From Clostridium oryzae (GTDB taxonomy: Bacteria > Bacillota > Clostridia > Clostridiales > Clostridiaceae): DNA of 58,379 nt. Positions 49,317 through 57,558 of this stretch are shown here, in pieces. The translations under genes were made by a program, and so were the position numbers. Under the pieces are notes generated by a model. It did not search any database. It was not told the DNA's origin and saw nothing but the letters and a program-made list of their open reading frames with translations. The stretch is from positions 1 through 58,379 of the forward strand of contig NZ_MZGV01000029.1 of assembly GCF_002029235.1 (NCBI RefSeq), in the 5' to 3' direction. Position 1 is the stretch's first letter. Each line of letters starts with the position of its first letter.

Positions 49317-51962
49317 GTACGACACGTTCCTAGTTGAAAAGACTAGGCATTAACCCGTAGGGTTAAGAGAACTGATATTTCGAGAAGTCAAATGAGAGAG
49401 TAACGTCTTGAAGGGCTTCCTTTGATACTCCGACTAGCACTGACGCTAATAAGAGTTTTGGTGTTAGAAGTTCGGTAAAGACGGCTGAGAGTGCATCCTA
49501 ACAGGCTATGCTGAGGAAAAGCGAACCAGAGGTGGTCGAATGTATGATAGGTCGGGAGTCCATAAAATACATATGGCGAGAATGTTACATATAGAGAATG
49601 TAACTGACGAAAATCCGAATGTACGGGTCTAAAAGAAGAAATAATAGAAATGTTATTCCTACCTAAGATGTAGGGCTTGTGAGGTGAGTAAGATTTGAAA
49701 TTATGAAAATCCTTATATTGTTAAAGGCAATATCAAGCAAGCAAGACTATAGGATTCGCCTAAAGGTATATGTCAAGGATAGAAATATCGGAACGTGGAA
49801 AGCTGATAACATGGAGGTCTTATTACCAATGAAGTGGTGATAAGGAAAAGTCAATAGACTATAACTTATCTTTATATTAGTGAGAGCGGTGGCACAGTAC
49901 CACTGAAACCGTGATAACAAGCGGGGGAGGGATAGCCACTAGTCAATATTTACATTAAAACTTACACACACAGTAATTTATTAGGTTCCTGTAAGACTAA
50001 GAGAAGCTTAACCTATTAAGGAGAAAAGCTGACTAATGACGACTTTTAAACCGAGACAATTTAAGAAGAAACAAAAACTAAGAAACAATGAATACTATGA
50101 TATGCAGAAAAAGTACGATGAACTCTATGAGCGAAGCCAAAAGGGAGATATATTTAAGAATCTCTTAAACTTAATATGCGATGCAAATAATATCCTAGAG
50201 GCCTACAGAAATATAAAGAACAATAAGGGTTCAACTACAATAGGAGTAAACTCCAAAACAATCAAAGATATTGGAGAAAAACAATCTGAAATTATAATTA
50301 ACTATGTACGAAATAGATTGGAAAATTTTAAACCACATAAAGTGAGAAGGGTTGAGATTCCAAAGCCAAATGGAAAAACAAGACCTTTAGGAATACCAAC
50401 AATTGAAGATAGACTAATTCAGCAATCCATTAAGCAAATATTAGAACCAATATGTGAAGCAAAGTTTCACAAACATAGCTATGGATTTCGACCAAACAGA
50501 AGTACTCATCATGCAATTACAAGAGCAATGTACTTGGTACACATTAACAAGCTGCATTATGTAGTAGATATAGATATAAAGGGATTCTTCGACAATATAA
50601 ATCATGGCAAATTATTAAAGCAAATTTGGTCGTTAGGAATCAGAGACAAGAAACTAATATGTATTCTAAGCAAAATGTTGAAAGCTGAAATCAAAGGAAT
50701 TGGAAAACCAGTAAAGGGTACTCCTCAAGGCGGAATAATAAGCCCAATATTATCCAATATAGCATTGAATGAACTTGATTGGTGGATAAGTGACCAGTGG
50801 CAAACATTTGAAACAAGTCATAAGTACACAAATACACATAAGTTCAGAGCCTTAAAAACTACCAAAATGAAAGAAATGTATATAGTAAGATACGCAGATG
50901 ATTTTAAAGTATTCTGTAAAGACTACAAGTCAGCTCAAAAGATTTTTATAGCAGTAAAAAGCTGGCTAAAGGAGAGATTGGGGCTTGATATAAGCCCTGA
51001 AAAATCAAAGGTTATTAATCTCAGAAAAAATTATTCAAACTTTTTAGGATTTAAACTAAAAGTAGTTGAAAGGCATCATAAAGGAATAGTACAATCGCAT
51101 ATCAGTGATAAAGCAGCAAAGATAGTGCAGAAAACAATTAAACAGAAAATAAGAGATATAAGAAATAGCCCAACAGTGAGTAGCGTGACTAGATATAATC
51201 AAACCATACTGGGAATTCATAACTATTATAGTCGAGCTACAAAAACAAGCTATGATTTCAGAAAAATTGCTTTCTTAGTTAGCAGGTATCTATACAATCA
51301 AACTAGAAGAATACGGAGTAATAAAGGAGTTAAAACTCAAGCATTTATGCAGTATTATGGTAAGTACAATATAAGAACGGTGTATATAGCCAATATAGCA
51401 TTATACCCTATAAATGGTATAACACTAAAGGAAAATAAAAGCTTTCCTAATAAAGTATGCAATTATACAGAGGAAGGCAGAAAATATATACATCAAAGCC
51501 TAAGTAAGAAATTTTCTAAGACATTAAGGTACTTACTAAACAACCCTATAAAACATGGAGGAACAGAATTAAACGACAATAGAATATCAAGGTTTATAGG
51601 GCAAAACGGTAGATGTGGAGTAACTGGAGAAGCATTGGAAATAGCAGATATGAAAATGCACCATGTTATCCCTAAGCATAAAGTCGGTAGTGATAAATAC
51701 AGTAATCTAATACTTGTCAACTCCAGCATAGATAAATTAATCCATGCGAAAAGTGGAAAAGTAATAGCAAAATACTGTAAAGAATTACCCCTAGATGAAA
51801 CCATGCTAGAGAAATTAAATGAACTTCGCTTAAAGGTTGGAAATTGTGTGATTTAAGTAAATAAGTAAATATTGATGGAAAGCCGTATGCGAGGAAACCC
51901 GCATGTACGGTTTGGAGGAGGGGAAAAGACGGAGATAATATCAAACTCTTACCTATTCCTAT
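49317..51962 (+). mobile_element. Group II intron with encoded protein
   Basis: The 5' end GTACGACACG resembles the group II start GUGYG. A ~700-base folded region (domains I-III) precedes the reverse-transcriptase gene in domain IV. Domain V is 34 bases (51880-51913) with the catalytic AGC and GTATGCG/TGTAC-type stem. Domain VI pairs AGGAGGGG (51916-51923) with CCTATTCCT, leaving A51955 bulged seven bases from the end, which is ...CTAT. Candidate exon-binding sites are TAAAG 49476-49480 for CTTTA (49312-49316) and AGAACTG 49368-49374 for CAGTTTT (49303-49309). It is in the same orientation as its host gene. Confidence 0.9.
50036..51856 (+). CDS. ltrA: Group II intron-encoded reverse transcriptase/maturase with HNH endonuclease
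   Basis: 606 residues: RT domains in order (PKPNGKTRPLGIPTIEDRLI; SYGFRPNRSTHHAI; DIDIKGFFDNINH; GTPQGGIISPILSN; RYADDFKVF with the catalytic YADD), then a maturase region (~370-470) and an HNH endonuclease at the C-terminus (MHHVIPKHKVGSDKYSNLIL). It would bind the intron RNA, assist splicing and copy it into a new site. AAGGAG lies about 12 bases before ATG 50036. All catalytic residues look intact, so the intron may be mobile. The symbol names the family, not an orthologue. Confidence 0.92.
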   Translation: MTTFKPRQFKKKQKLRNNEYYDMQKKYDELYERSQKGDIFKNLLNLICDANNILEAYRNIKNNKGSTTIGVNSKTIKDIGEKQSEIIINYVRNRLENFKPHKVRRVEIPKPNGKTRPLGIPTIEDRLIQQSIKQILEPICEAKFHKHSYGFRPNRSTHHAITRAMYLVHINKLHYVVDIDIKGFFDNINHGKLLKQIWSLGIRDKKLICILSKMLKAEIKGIGKPVKGTPQGGIISPILSNIALNELDWWISDQWQTFETSHKYTNTHKFRALKTTKMKEMYIVRYADDFKVFCKDYKSAQKIFIAVKSWLKERLGLDISPEKSKVINLRKNYSNFLGFKLKVVERHHKGIVQSHISDKAAKIVQKTIKQKIRDIRNSPTVSSVTRYNQTILGIHNYYSRATKTSYDFRKIAFLVSRYLYNQTRRIRSNKGVKTQAFMQYYGKYNIRTVYIANIALYPINGITLKENKSFPNKVCNYTEEGRKYIHQSLSKKFSKTLRYLLNNPIKHGGTELNDNRISRFIGQNGRCGVTGEALEIADMKMHHVIPKHKVGSDKYSNLILVNSSIDKLIHAKSGKVIAKYCKELPLDETMLEKLNELRLKVGNCVI

Positions 51963-52558
51963 ATTTAACAACAGAATTTTTATATAGGGAGGAGGATAGA
52001 ATTGAAGTCCAGCCTACCTTTTTTTATTGGGATGGAAAAACTAGAGTACCAGTGGACGTTTATTATAATTCAGCAAACAATGAACTTACAAGGCTTGGAA
52101 GTCCACAAGATTTACAGAAGATAAATCTTAATACATCAAGATATGGAGATGTTTTGATAGGAAATCTTTCAGATTTAACACTTACTAAGGGCGTAAGAAT
52201 ATGTAAAGGCCGAGAGTGGACAAATGGTTGGAAAGGCGAGATTCAATATAGTGATGGTAAAATACAGTTTTGGTACGGTAAATATTTTCTGCCAGCTACA
52301 TCAGTCTTTGTAAAACAGGGGGATCAGCCTAATACTGAGAATTTCTTGAGAAATAAAAATATAATTATTAATTTCGATATTGTAGCTTATAAAAATGGAA
52401 TAGAGACATTGAGCGACGATCAAGAATATTACTATTCACCAGGACAGTGGAAGACAGAAGGAGGCCCCAAAAGCTCGGAATATGAACCGGGGGACGTTAT
52501 GGTCTATGATAATAAACATACTGTTTTAAGTGATTTTAGATCGTTTATAATTCAATAG
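51963..52558 (+). CDS. Large secreted surface protein, exon 2
   Basis: Begins at the first base after the predicted intron end. With the A at 49316 it forms AAT (Asn), giving ...LGYSFYFN-LTTEFLYREED.... The rest is RIEVQPTFFYWDGKTRVPVD, FLPATSVFVKQGDQPNTE and PGDVMVYDNKHTVLSDFRSF, ending at 52558, which looks like one more beta-rich domain. An open frame that starts upstream at 51872 runs through domain V and is not a gene. No cell-wall anchor motif is seen at the C-terminus. Confidence 0.75.
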
Positions 52559-52608
52559 AAGGTGGGATATATGAGTATTCACTTCGAATACGATTCTACT
52601 GAAATGCC

Positions 52609-52637
52609 ATGACAGTCTATGTAAGGTGTGGTATAAT
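52609..52637 (+). promoter_or_regulatory. Promoter before the hydrolase (repeat copy 1)
   Basis: ATGACA at 52609, a 17-base spacer and perfect TATAAT at 52632. The bases from TATAAT onwards (TATAATTATCCT ... TAAGACGTA) recur at 55386. It would drive the hydrolase gene. Confidence 0.7.
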
Positions 52638-52695
52638 TATCCTAAAGTTAAGACGTAGTAGTAAGAAATTATGTAGAAAGAAAGGATAGACAACT

Positions 52696-53514
52696 GTGGA
52701 ATGCAAAGTAAAAGATATATCAATAAATTATGAAGTTATAGGTAGTGGAAAACCAATTGTTGTACTACATGGATATTATATAGATCATAGAGCGATGACA
52801 GCGTGTATGGAACCGGTATTTAATAGTAAAAACGATTATAAACGAATATATATTGATTTGCCAGGTATGGGTAAGTCAGGTAGTGCTGAATGGATTACAA
52901 ATTCTGATATCATGCTTGATATTGTAATTGATTTTATTAACCAAATTATTCCTAATGAGAAATTTCTACTTGTAGGTTATTCTTACGGTGGATATTTATC
53001 AAGAGGAATAATAAATAAAATGGCAAATCGAGTGGACGGGCTATTGCTATTATGCCCTGTCATTGTTGCAAATTTTAAGAAACGTAATAATCCAACACAT
53101 ATTATTTTAAAGAAAGATAATAAATTATTATCGGAACTTGAACCATCTGATGCTGAATTTTTTAATTCGGCACACGTAATACAAAGTAAAAGAATTTGGG
53201 ATAGATGCAAAAAAGAAATTTTATCTGGTATAAAATTAGCTGATAGCAATTTTTTGGCTAATATTAAAAAGAATGGGTATGAATTTTCTTTCAATGTTGA
53301 TGAACTAAATGAAAAATTTGATAAACCTTCCCTTATATTATTAGGACATCAAGATTCAACTGTAGGGTATAAAGATGCATTCGAGATTTTGGACAACTAC
53401 CCAAGGGCAACATTCGGTATATTGGACGAAGCAGGACATCATTTACATATAGAACAAGAAGATTTGTTTTATTCATTAGTTAGTGAATGGATTACAAGAG
53501 TAGAAGAATCATAA
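52696..53514 (+). CDS. Alpha/beta hydrolase
   Basis: A 272-residue cytoplasmic hydrolase. PIVVLHGYYIDHRAM holds the oxyanion-hole HG; the nucleophile elbow is GYSYGG near residue 96; LLGHQDSTVGY supplies the acid region and AGHHLHIEQ the catalytic His. The lid (~130-190) is variable, so the substrate cannot be told. Start GTG 52696 follows AAAGGATAG. It has its own promoter and terminator and is a self-contained unit. Confidence 0.88.
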   Translation: MECKVKDISINYEVIGSGKPIVVLHGYYIDHRAMTACMEPVFNSKNDYKRIYIDLPGMGKSGSAEWITNSDIMLDIVIDFINQIIPNEKFLLVGYSYGGYLSRGIINKMANRVDGLLLLCPVIVANFKKRNNPTHIILKKDNKLLSELEPSDAEFFNSAHVIQSKRIWDRCKKEILSGIKLADSNFLANIKKNGYEFSFNVDELNEKFDKPSLILLGHQDSTVGYKDAFEILDNYPRATFGILDEAGHHLHIEQEDLFYSLVSEWITRVEES

Positions 53515-53557
53515 TTTTATTATTTAAAGAAAAAGCAGTAAAACCAAATATTTTTCT

Positions 53558-53600
53558 AAAACACCACAGCATTCATAAATGGATTCTGAGGTGTTTTTTA
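53558..53600 (+). terminator. Terminator after the hydrolase
   Basis: AAAACACCACAG pairs with CTGAGGTGTTTT (one A-A mismatch) with a 16-base loop, and a T run follows. Confidence 0.85.
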
Positions 53601-53638
53601 GTCAGCAATAGAATATAGTAAAGTCGGAGGTGAAAATA

Positions 53639-53872
53639 ATGTCTAGGTATATAGTGATATTTAACATGATTATTATAGGTGTGATAGTTACCATATTCTT
53701 TATGAAGTATAAGAAAAATATTTTTCCTAGCAAGATAAACAGGATATTGAGAGAAATACTGAGTATTACATTTGATAACGATGAGAAAAACCAGTATTAC
53801 AAAATCATACCTATATTAAAAAAAATATTACAAAATAGATTACTGCACAATAGTTTCCTTCGAGGAAGATAA
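53639..53872 (+). CDS. N-terminal part of a frameshifted GGDEF protein
   Basis: ATG 53639 follows CGGAGGTGA. It starts with a membrane span (YIVIFNMIIIGVIVTIFFMK) and a basic stretch, reaching a stop at 53872. At about 53832 (CAAAAT) the other frame takes over as KIDYCTIVSFEEDNNILASN and joins the GGDEF gene without a stop. A one-base change there would restore a ~350-residue membrane-anchored protein. Confidence 0.55.
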   Translation: MSRYIVIFNMIIIGVIVTIFFMKYKKNIFPSKINRILREILSITFDNDEKNQYYKIIPILKKILQNRLLHNSFLRGR

Positions 53873-53891
53873 TAATATTCTGGCAAGCAAT

Positions 53892-54692
53892 GTGAATGAG
53901 CTATATTATGAAGATTTGAAGAAACATATTTTAGAAAAAATAAATATAAAAGATGGAGATGCAGAAATCAATACTACTAGCAATGGAACACTTTCCTATA
54001 GCTCTGCACCAGAAAGAAATATAAGCTATAGCTATCTTATACCTTTAAAGGGAAGTGAAAATACGAATGGAGCATTGTTTATCGAAAACAGTGCTCCATT
54101 TAAATATAATAGAGAGATGTTTCTTCTAATCGTTGAAACAATTAATATTGTTGTTCAGAACCTTAAAGCTAACGACAAGATACTTGATCTTGCAATGAAG
54201 GATCAGCTAACTCAGGTTTATAATCGAAATTATATGCAAAAGCATATAAAGGAAAAGATAAGTCGTGGAGAGAAGTTTTCTCTTGTGCTTGGAGATATAG
54301 ATTTCTTCAAGAAGATAAATGACACTTACGGACATCTTGCTGGTGATGAGGTACTAAAGTCTATAAGCAAGATATTGAAAAATAACTTAAGCAAAGAAGA
54401 TAGGATATACAGATATGGCGGAGAAGAGTTTCTGATATATCTCGAAGGGATGACTGAGATTGAAAGTTTTGCACTGGTTAGTAAGATAAAGAACGATATA
54501 GAAGCAGCAACTATAGTATCTGATGATATTACACTGAAGGTAACTATGAGCTTTGGCTGCTATGAGACCGTTTCAGGTGAAAGCATGAAAGCAGCTATAG
54601 AAAAAGCAGATGAAGCGTTATATTATTCTAAAGAAAATGGAAGAAACAGGGTTAGTATGCATAGGCAATTAAAAAATATCGGTAATGTATAG
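53892..54692 (+). CDS. Diguanylate cyclase-like GGDEF domain protein
   Basis: Read from GTG 53892 this gives 266 residues, but without a ribosome binding site; the true start is probably at 53639. A GAF-like region (~20-95) precedes the GGDEF domain (~100-262): LAMKDQLTQVYNRNYMQ, VLGDIDFFKKINDTYGHLAG and YRYGGEEFLIYL, with the active-site GGEEF intact. Just before it, where an RxxD inhibitory site would lie, the sequence has SKED, so the Arg is lacking. It would make cyclic di-GMP if expressed. Confidence 0.85.
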   Translation: MNELYYEDLKKHILEKINIKDGDAEINTTSNGTLSYSSAPERNISYSYLIPLKGSENTNGALFIENSAPFKYNREMFLLIVETINIVVQNLKANDKILDLAMKDQLTQVYNRNYMQKHIKEKISRGEKFSLVLGDIDFFKKINDTYGHLAGDEVLKSISKILKNNLSKEDRIYRYGGEEFLIYLEGMTEIESFALVSKIKNDIEAATIVSDDITLKVTMSFGCYETVSGESMKAAIEKADEALYYSKENGRNRVSMHRQLKNIGNV

Positions 54693-54706
54693 AAAAATGA
54701 GGAGTG

Positions 54707-55006
54707 ATGGAGTTGGATAATGAAATTTATCAGAATGTGAGAGAACAGCCTAAAGAAGATTATTATATATATAATGGTGGTAAGAAAATTTTAGCTTGGA
54801 ATGGTTACTATAAATGTTTTACTGCTGAATATTGTAGGCATATAGGGTTACCAATGTTAAATAAAGAAAACTACAGTGAATATGCAGATAAATGGCTTAG
54901 TAAATCAAGGCGTAAAAAGATAGGTAAGCCGGTAAAGGAAGATGAGGTACCTGTGGCATTTTATAGAATAAATAATCGATACTGTGCATTGTATGATAGA
55001 ATATGA
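54707..55006 (+). CDS. Hypothetical protein
   Basis: A 99-residue protein from ATG 54707; TTG 54713 fits the GAGGAG spacing better. It is rich in Tyr, Lys and Asp/Glu (DYYIYNGGKKILAWNGYYKC, then WLSKSRRKKIGKPVKEDEVP). No domain is recognised. It has no signal peptide. It follows the GGDEF gene by 14 bases and may be in its operon. Confidence 0.55.
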   Translation: MELDNEIYQNVREQPKEDYYIYNGGKKILAWNGYYKCFTAEYCRHIGLPMLNKENYSEYADKWLSKSRRKKIGKPVKEDEVPVAFYRINNRYCALYDRI

Positions 55007-55385
55007 AAAATATGATACAATTATGACAGTATTGAGATTAATTGTAAGAATTAGCCAATGAAGTTGAAAAGCTTACTATGGAGAATAAGCGACTAGAATC
55101 AAAAATTGTTCATAGAAATGGACTTGATCTTACTCGCTAATAAATGGCTACGGAGTCAGAACACAGTAAGAAAAATGGAAGTAAGATAATAGAAAGGAAA
55201 AATAAAAATATTTAAGTAATATTAGCGGAGAATTTTATCTCATTAATTATTAAGGGAAAAAGAATGTTTACCTAGTACCTGCTTGCCATTTAAATTTTTC
55301 AAAATCAACTGAATATTGCGGTGCTGAGAAGTTTCTTTCAAATGTAATTTGGTTACAGCATTATGGAAATGGGTGTAACATATGT
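55007..55385 (+). other. Gene-poor remnant stretch
   Basis: No intact gene. One short frame near 55050-55139 reads EVEKLTMENKRLESKIVHRN, coiled-coil-like, ending in TAA, with no start, so it is probably the end of a lost gene. The rest is AT-rich and shows nothing I can support. Confidence 0.4.
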
Positions 55386-55417
55386 TATAATTATCCTGAG
55401 GGTAAGACGTAATAGTA
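55386..55417 (+). repeat. Repeat copy 2 of the promoter-proximal block
   Basis: TATAATTATCCT, then TAAGACGTA and TAGTAA match the block at 52632-52664 with a few changes. The -35 of copy 1 is not preserved here. It sits before a small broken membrane-protein gene. Confidence 0.55.
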
Positions 55418-55480
55418 ATATATGATGGAGTATAGATAATTGGATATTTATTCAAGAGTATTAGAAAGGAGACAAGTGCA

Positions 55481-55593
55481 ATGGGGGACTTTTTTATGGT
55501 GCATTTCCTTGGATTGCTATGGGACTTGCTATTGCTATAATCATCTCATATTTTAATTCAAAAAAGAAAACACAAAATGAAAAAGAACAGTAA
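55481..55593 (+). pseudogene. Small membrane protein disrupted in a T run
   Basis: AAAGGAG at 55465-55471 precedes ATG 55481. In that frame only MGDFF makes sense. After the six-T run (55490-55495) the neighbouring frame gives FYGAFPWIAMGLAIAIIISY and a charged tail to TAA 55593. A seventh T would make one ~37-residue single-span protein. So it is either a one-base loss or a sequencing error in a homopolymer. Confidence 0.5.
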
Positions 55594-55653
55594 ATTAAAA
55601 ACCTTTTTAGATATTATTTTAGTTCTTTTCTTATAATGCGAAGGAGTATTCAA

Positions 55654-56256
55654 ATGAATAATAAGATTATTAATGATATTACTAACTATATATTCGTTGA
55701 GGACAAACCTGAAAAAGTTGACATTATTTTTATGCCAGGCTCTTCTGACCCAACCATTCCTGAAAAAGCATCACAACTTTATAAGGATGGATATTCACCT
55801 TTATTGTTACCATCTGGAGGGGTTAGCGTAAAAAGTAGTAAATTTGGTGGCGTCAAGATAAAACAAGATTTATACAATAAAGACTATCAATCAGATTGTG
55901 AGTTTTACTCAGATGTCTTAATTAAAAATGGTGTACCTAAATCATCAATTCTTTATGAAGATAAGTCAGGTCATACAAGAGACAATGCTTTTTTCTCTCG
56001 AATTGTTACTGATGAAAATAAGCTTTCAATAAAAACAGCGATAGTATGTTGTAAATCTTTTCACGCAAGGCGGTGCTTAATGCTTTATCAACTTGCGTTT
56101 CCTGAAGCGAAAATACTTATTGTTCCAGTTGATTGTTATGGAATTAGTCGTGACAACTGGTTTAAACAAGAATATGGGATTGATAGAACGCTTGGGGAAC
56201 TGGCGAGATGTGGAAATCAATTTGTTGGGGATATAAAAAAGTATTTGTCCATTTGA
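55654..56256 (+). CDS. YdcF-like (DUF218) family protein
   Basis: A 200-residue protein. VDIIFMPGSSDPTIPEKASQ opens the domain, GYSPLLLPSGGVS and EDKSGHTRDNAFFSRIV follow, and AIVCCKSFHARRCLMLYQLA is the conserved DUF218 segment with its buried charged residues. ATG 55654 follows GAAGGAG. The family is linked to envelope or nucleotide-related functions, but this member's reaction is unknown. A GNAT remnant lies just after it. Confidence 0.82.
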   Translation: MNNKIINDITNYIFVEDKPEKVDIIFMPGSSDPTIPEKASQLYKDGYSPLLLPSGGVSVKSSKFGGVKIKQDLYNKDYQSDCEFYSDVLIKNGVPKSSILYEDKSGHTRDNAFFSRIVTDENKLSIKTAIVCCKSFHARRCLMLYQLAFPEAKILIVPVDCYGISRDNWFKQEYGIDRTLGELARCGNQFVGDIKKYLSI

Positions 56257-56300
56257 TGTGCTTGAGTGAACAGTATATGCATAATATACAGTAAACGTAA

Positions 56301-56717
56301 TATGCAAGAGATTTAATAAAATCAGATAGTTGCAGCGAAGAAACTGCTTTAAAAAGAGCAGAAGAAGAATTCAATGATATTCTTTTTAAAGGAATTTAAA
56401 CGCCTAATAATTTTTTATTTTCTATAGTTGATGAGAATAAAATAAATGCTGGTTATATTTGGTATATAATAAAAAGTAATGGAGAAGCTTTTATATGTGA
56501 CTTTTATATAAATGAAGTTTTTCGCAGAAAAGGTTATGCGACTCAAGTACTCACTCTTTTAGAATATGAGGTAAAACAAGATGGCTGTAATGAAATAGTT
56601 TTGAATGTTTTTGATTATAATATTGCAGCAAACGCATTGTATAGAAAAAGCGGATATCGTCTACATTCAGTTGATAAAGATGGTTGTAAATATTTAAAAA
56701 AATGCTTAGATAAGTAA
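56301..56717 (+). pseudogene. Decayed GNAT N-acetyltransferase
   Basis: One frame reads DLIKSDSCSEETALKRAEEE, then a TAA stop at about 56397, then NNFLFSIVDENKINAGYIWY, the acetyl-CoA loop region FYINEVFRRKGYATQVL and NIAANALYRKSGYRLHS, typical of GNAT enzymes. A start codon is missing: TAA at 56298 precedes it. So it lacks its first residues and has one internal stop. A remnant is certain; the substrate is unknown. Confidence 0.75.
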
Positions 56718-56776
56718 TGTAATTATTTTGATATTACTATATCAGATTAAATATAAGATTATTTTGGGAGGTAAAA

Positions 56777-57376
56777 ATGAGTCAAACATCATTTAGAAGA
56801 CCAACTAAACATTATGATGAAAGAATTAAGGGTATTGATGAAAAAATATGTGAATTGATAAAGCAGCGCAAGGAAGTTTCAAGCAATGATCCAGGTTATC
56901 CACCACTTGAGGTTATAAAAAGCTGGGCAGAAAAATATGATTTATATGAAGATTTATTAAATTCAATATTTGGTACCTTATGGGATGAAGAATCATATAA
57001 ACCTAATGTGAAGCCAGAAGACTTTAAAAAGCAAATAACAGTATTAAAGGCGATAGAAGCGAATAATAAAATTTACTCTGTAGCTTGTATCCTTCAATAT
57101 TCTAATTCAAGTGTTGTGAATCTCAATATTGAATGGGATAGTACAAATAATCGAACAGAAAGGCGCAGGGAAACTAACCATTATGAATTATATATAGATA
57201 AAGACCATGAATGTCGTATGTTCTATGGAAGCGGAGGAGACGATCACTCCCATAATAGCTTTGTTGTATCACCACCGTTACCAGATGACGTTTCAGGAAT
57301 TAACTTAATATTCAAAGAACGTAATTTTGATAGTAAAGATTGGGATGAATACAGAGAGATTGTAATAAGTTTATAG
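56777..57376 (+). CDS. Hypothetical protein
   Basis: A 199-residue soluble protein. The N-terminal third is helical and coiled-coil-like (YDERIKGIDEKICELIKQRK), the middle is helical (IKSWAEKYDLYEDLLNSIFG) and the C-terminal half beta-rich (VVNLNIEWDSTNNRTERRRE; ECRMFYGSGGDDHSHNSFVV). The family is not recognised. ATG 56777 follows TGGGAGG. It stands alone between a dead gene and a terminator. Confidence 0.75.
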   Translation: MSQTSFRRPTKHYDERIKGIDEKICELIKQRKEVSSNDPGYPPLEVIKSWAEKYDLYEDLLNSIFGTLWDEESYKPNVKPEDFKKQITVLKAIEANNKIYSVACILQYSNSSVVNLNIEWDSTNNRTERRRETNHYELYIDKDHECRMFYGSGGDDHSHNSFVVSPPLPDDVSGINLIFKERNFDSKDWDEYREIVISL

Positions 57377-57431
57377 CTATTGTATTTCAGTGTATTGAGA
57401 AATTTTTATATCAAATAATATCAAGTATTTC

Positions 57432-57452
57432 ATAAGCCGCAAGGCTTATTTT
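57432..57452 (+). terminator. Terminator after the hypothetical gene
   Basis: ATAAGCC-GCAA-GGCTTAT hairpin followed by TTT. A second, larger hairpin lies just beyond. Confidence 0.6.
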
Positions 57453-57462
57453 AGTACCATAA

Positions 57463-57517
57463 AAGTGTAATTGTTAAACACATCATTAGTGATTTAACAT
57501 TTGCACTTATTTTTTTA
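57463..57517 (+). terminator. Second terminator, before the actin-like gene
   Basis: AAGTGTAATTGTTAAA pairs, with two mismatches, with TTTAACATTTGCACTT, followed by ATTTTTTTATA. Confidence 0.75.
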
Positions 57518-57558
57518 TACCCAAAATTCAATAATAGAATAGAAAGGAAAGATTATAT

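Noticed and set aside
51872..51962. Start of an open frame leading into exon 2
   Set aside because: This part is intron domain V and VI RNA; the protein sequence there is accidental.
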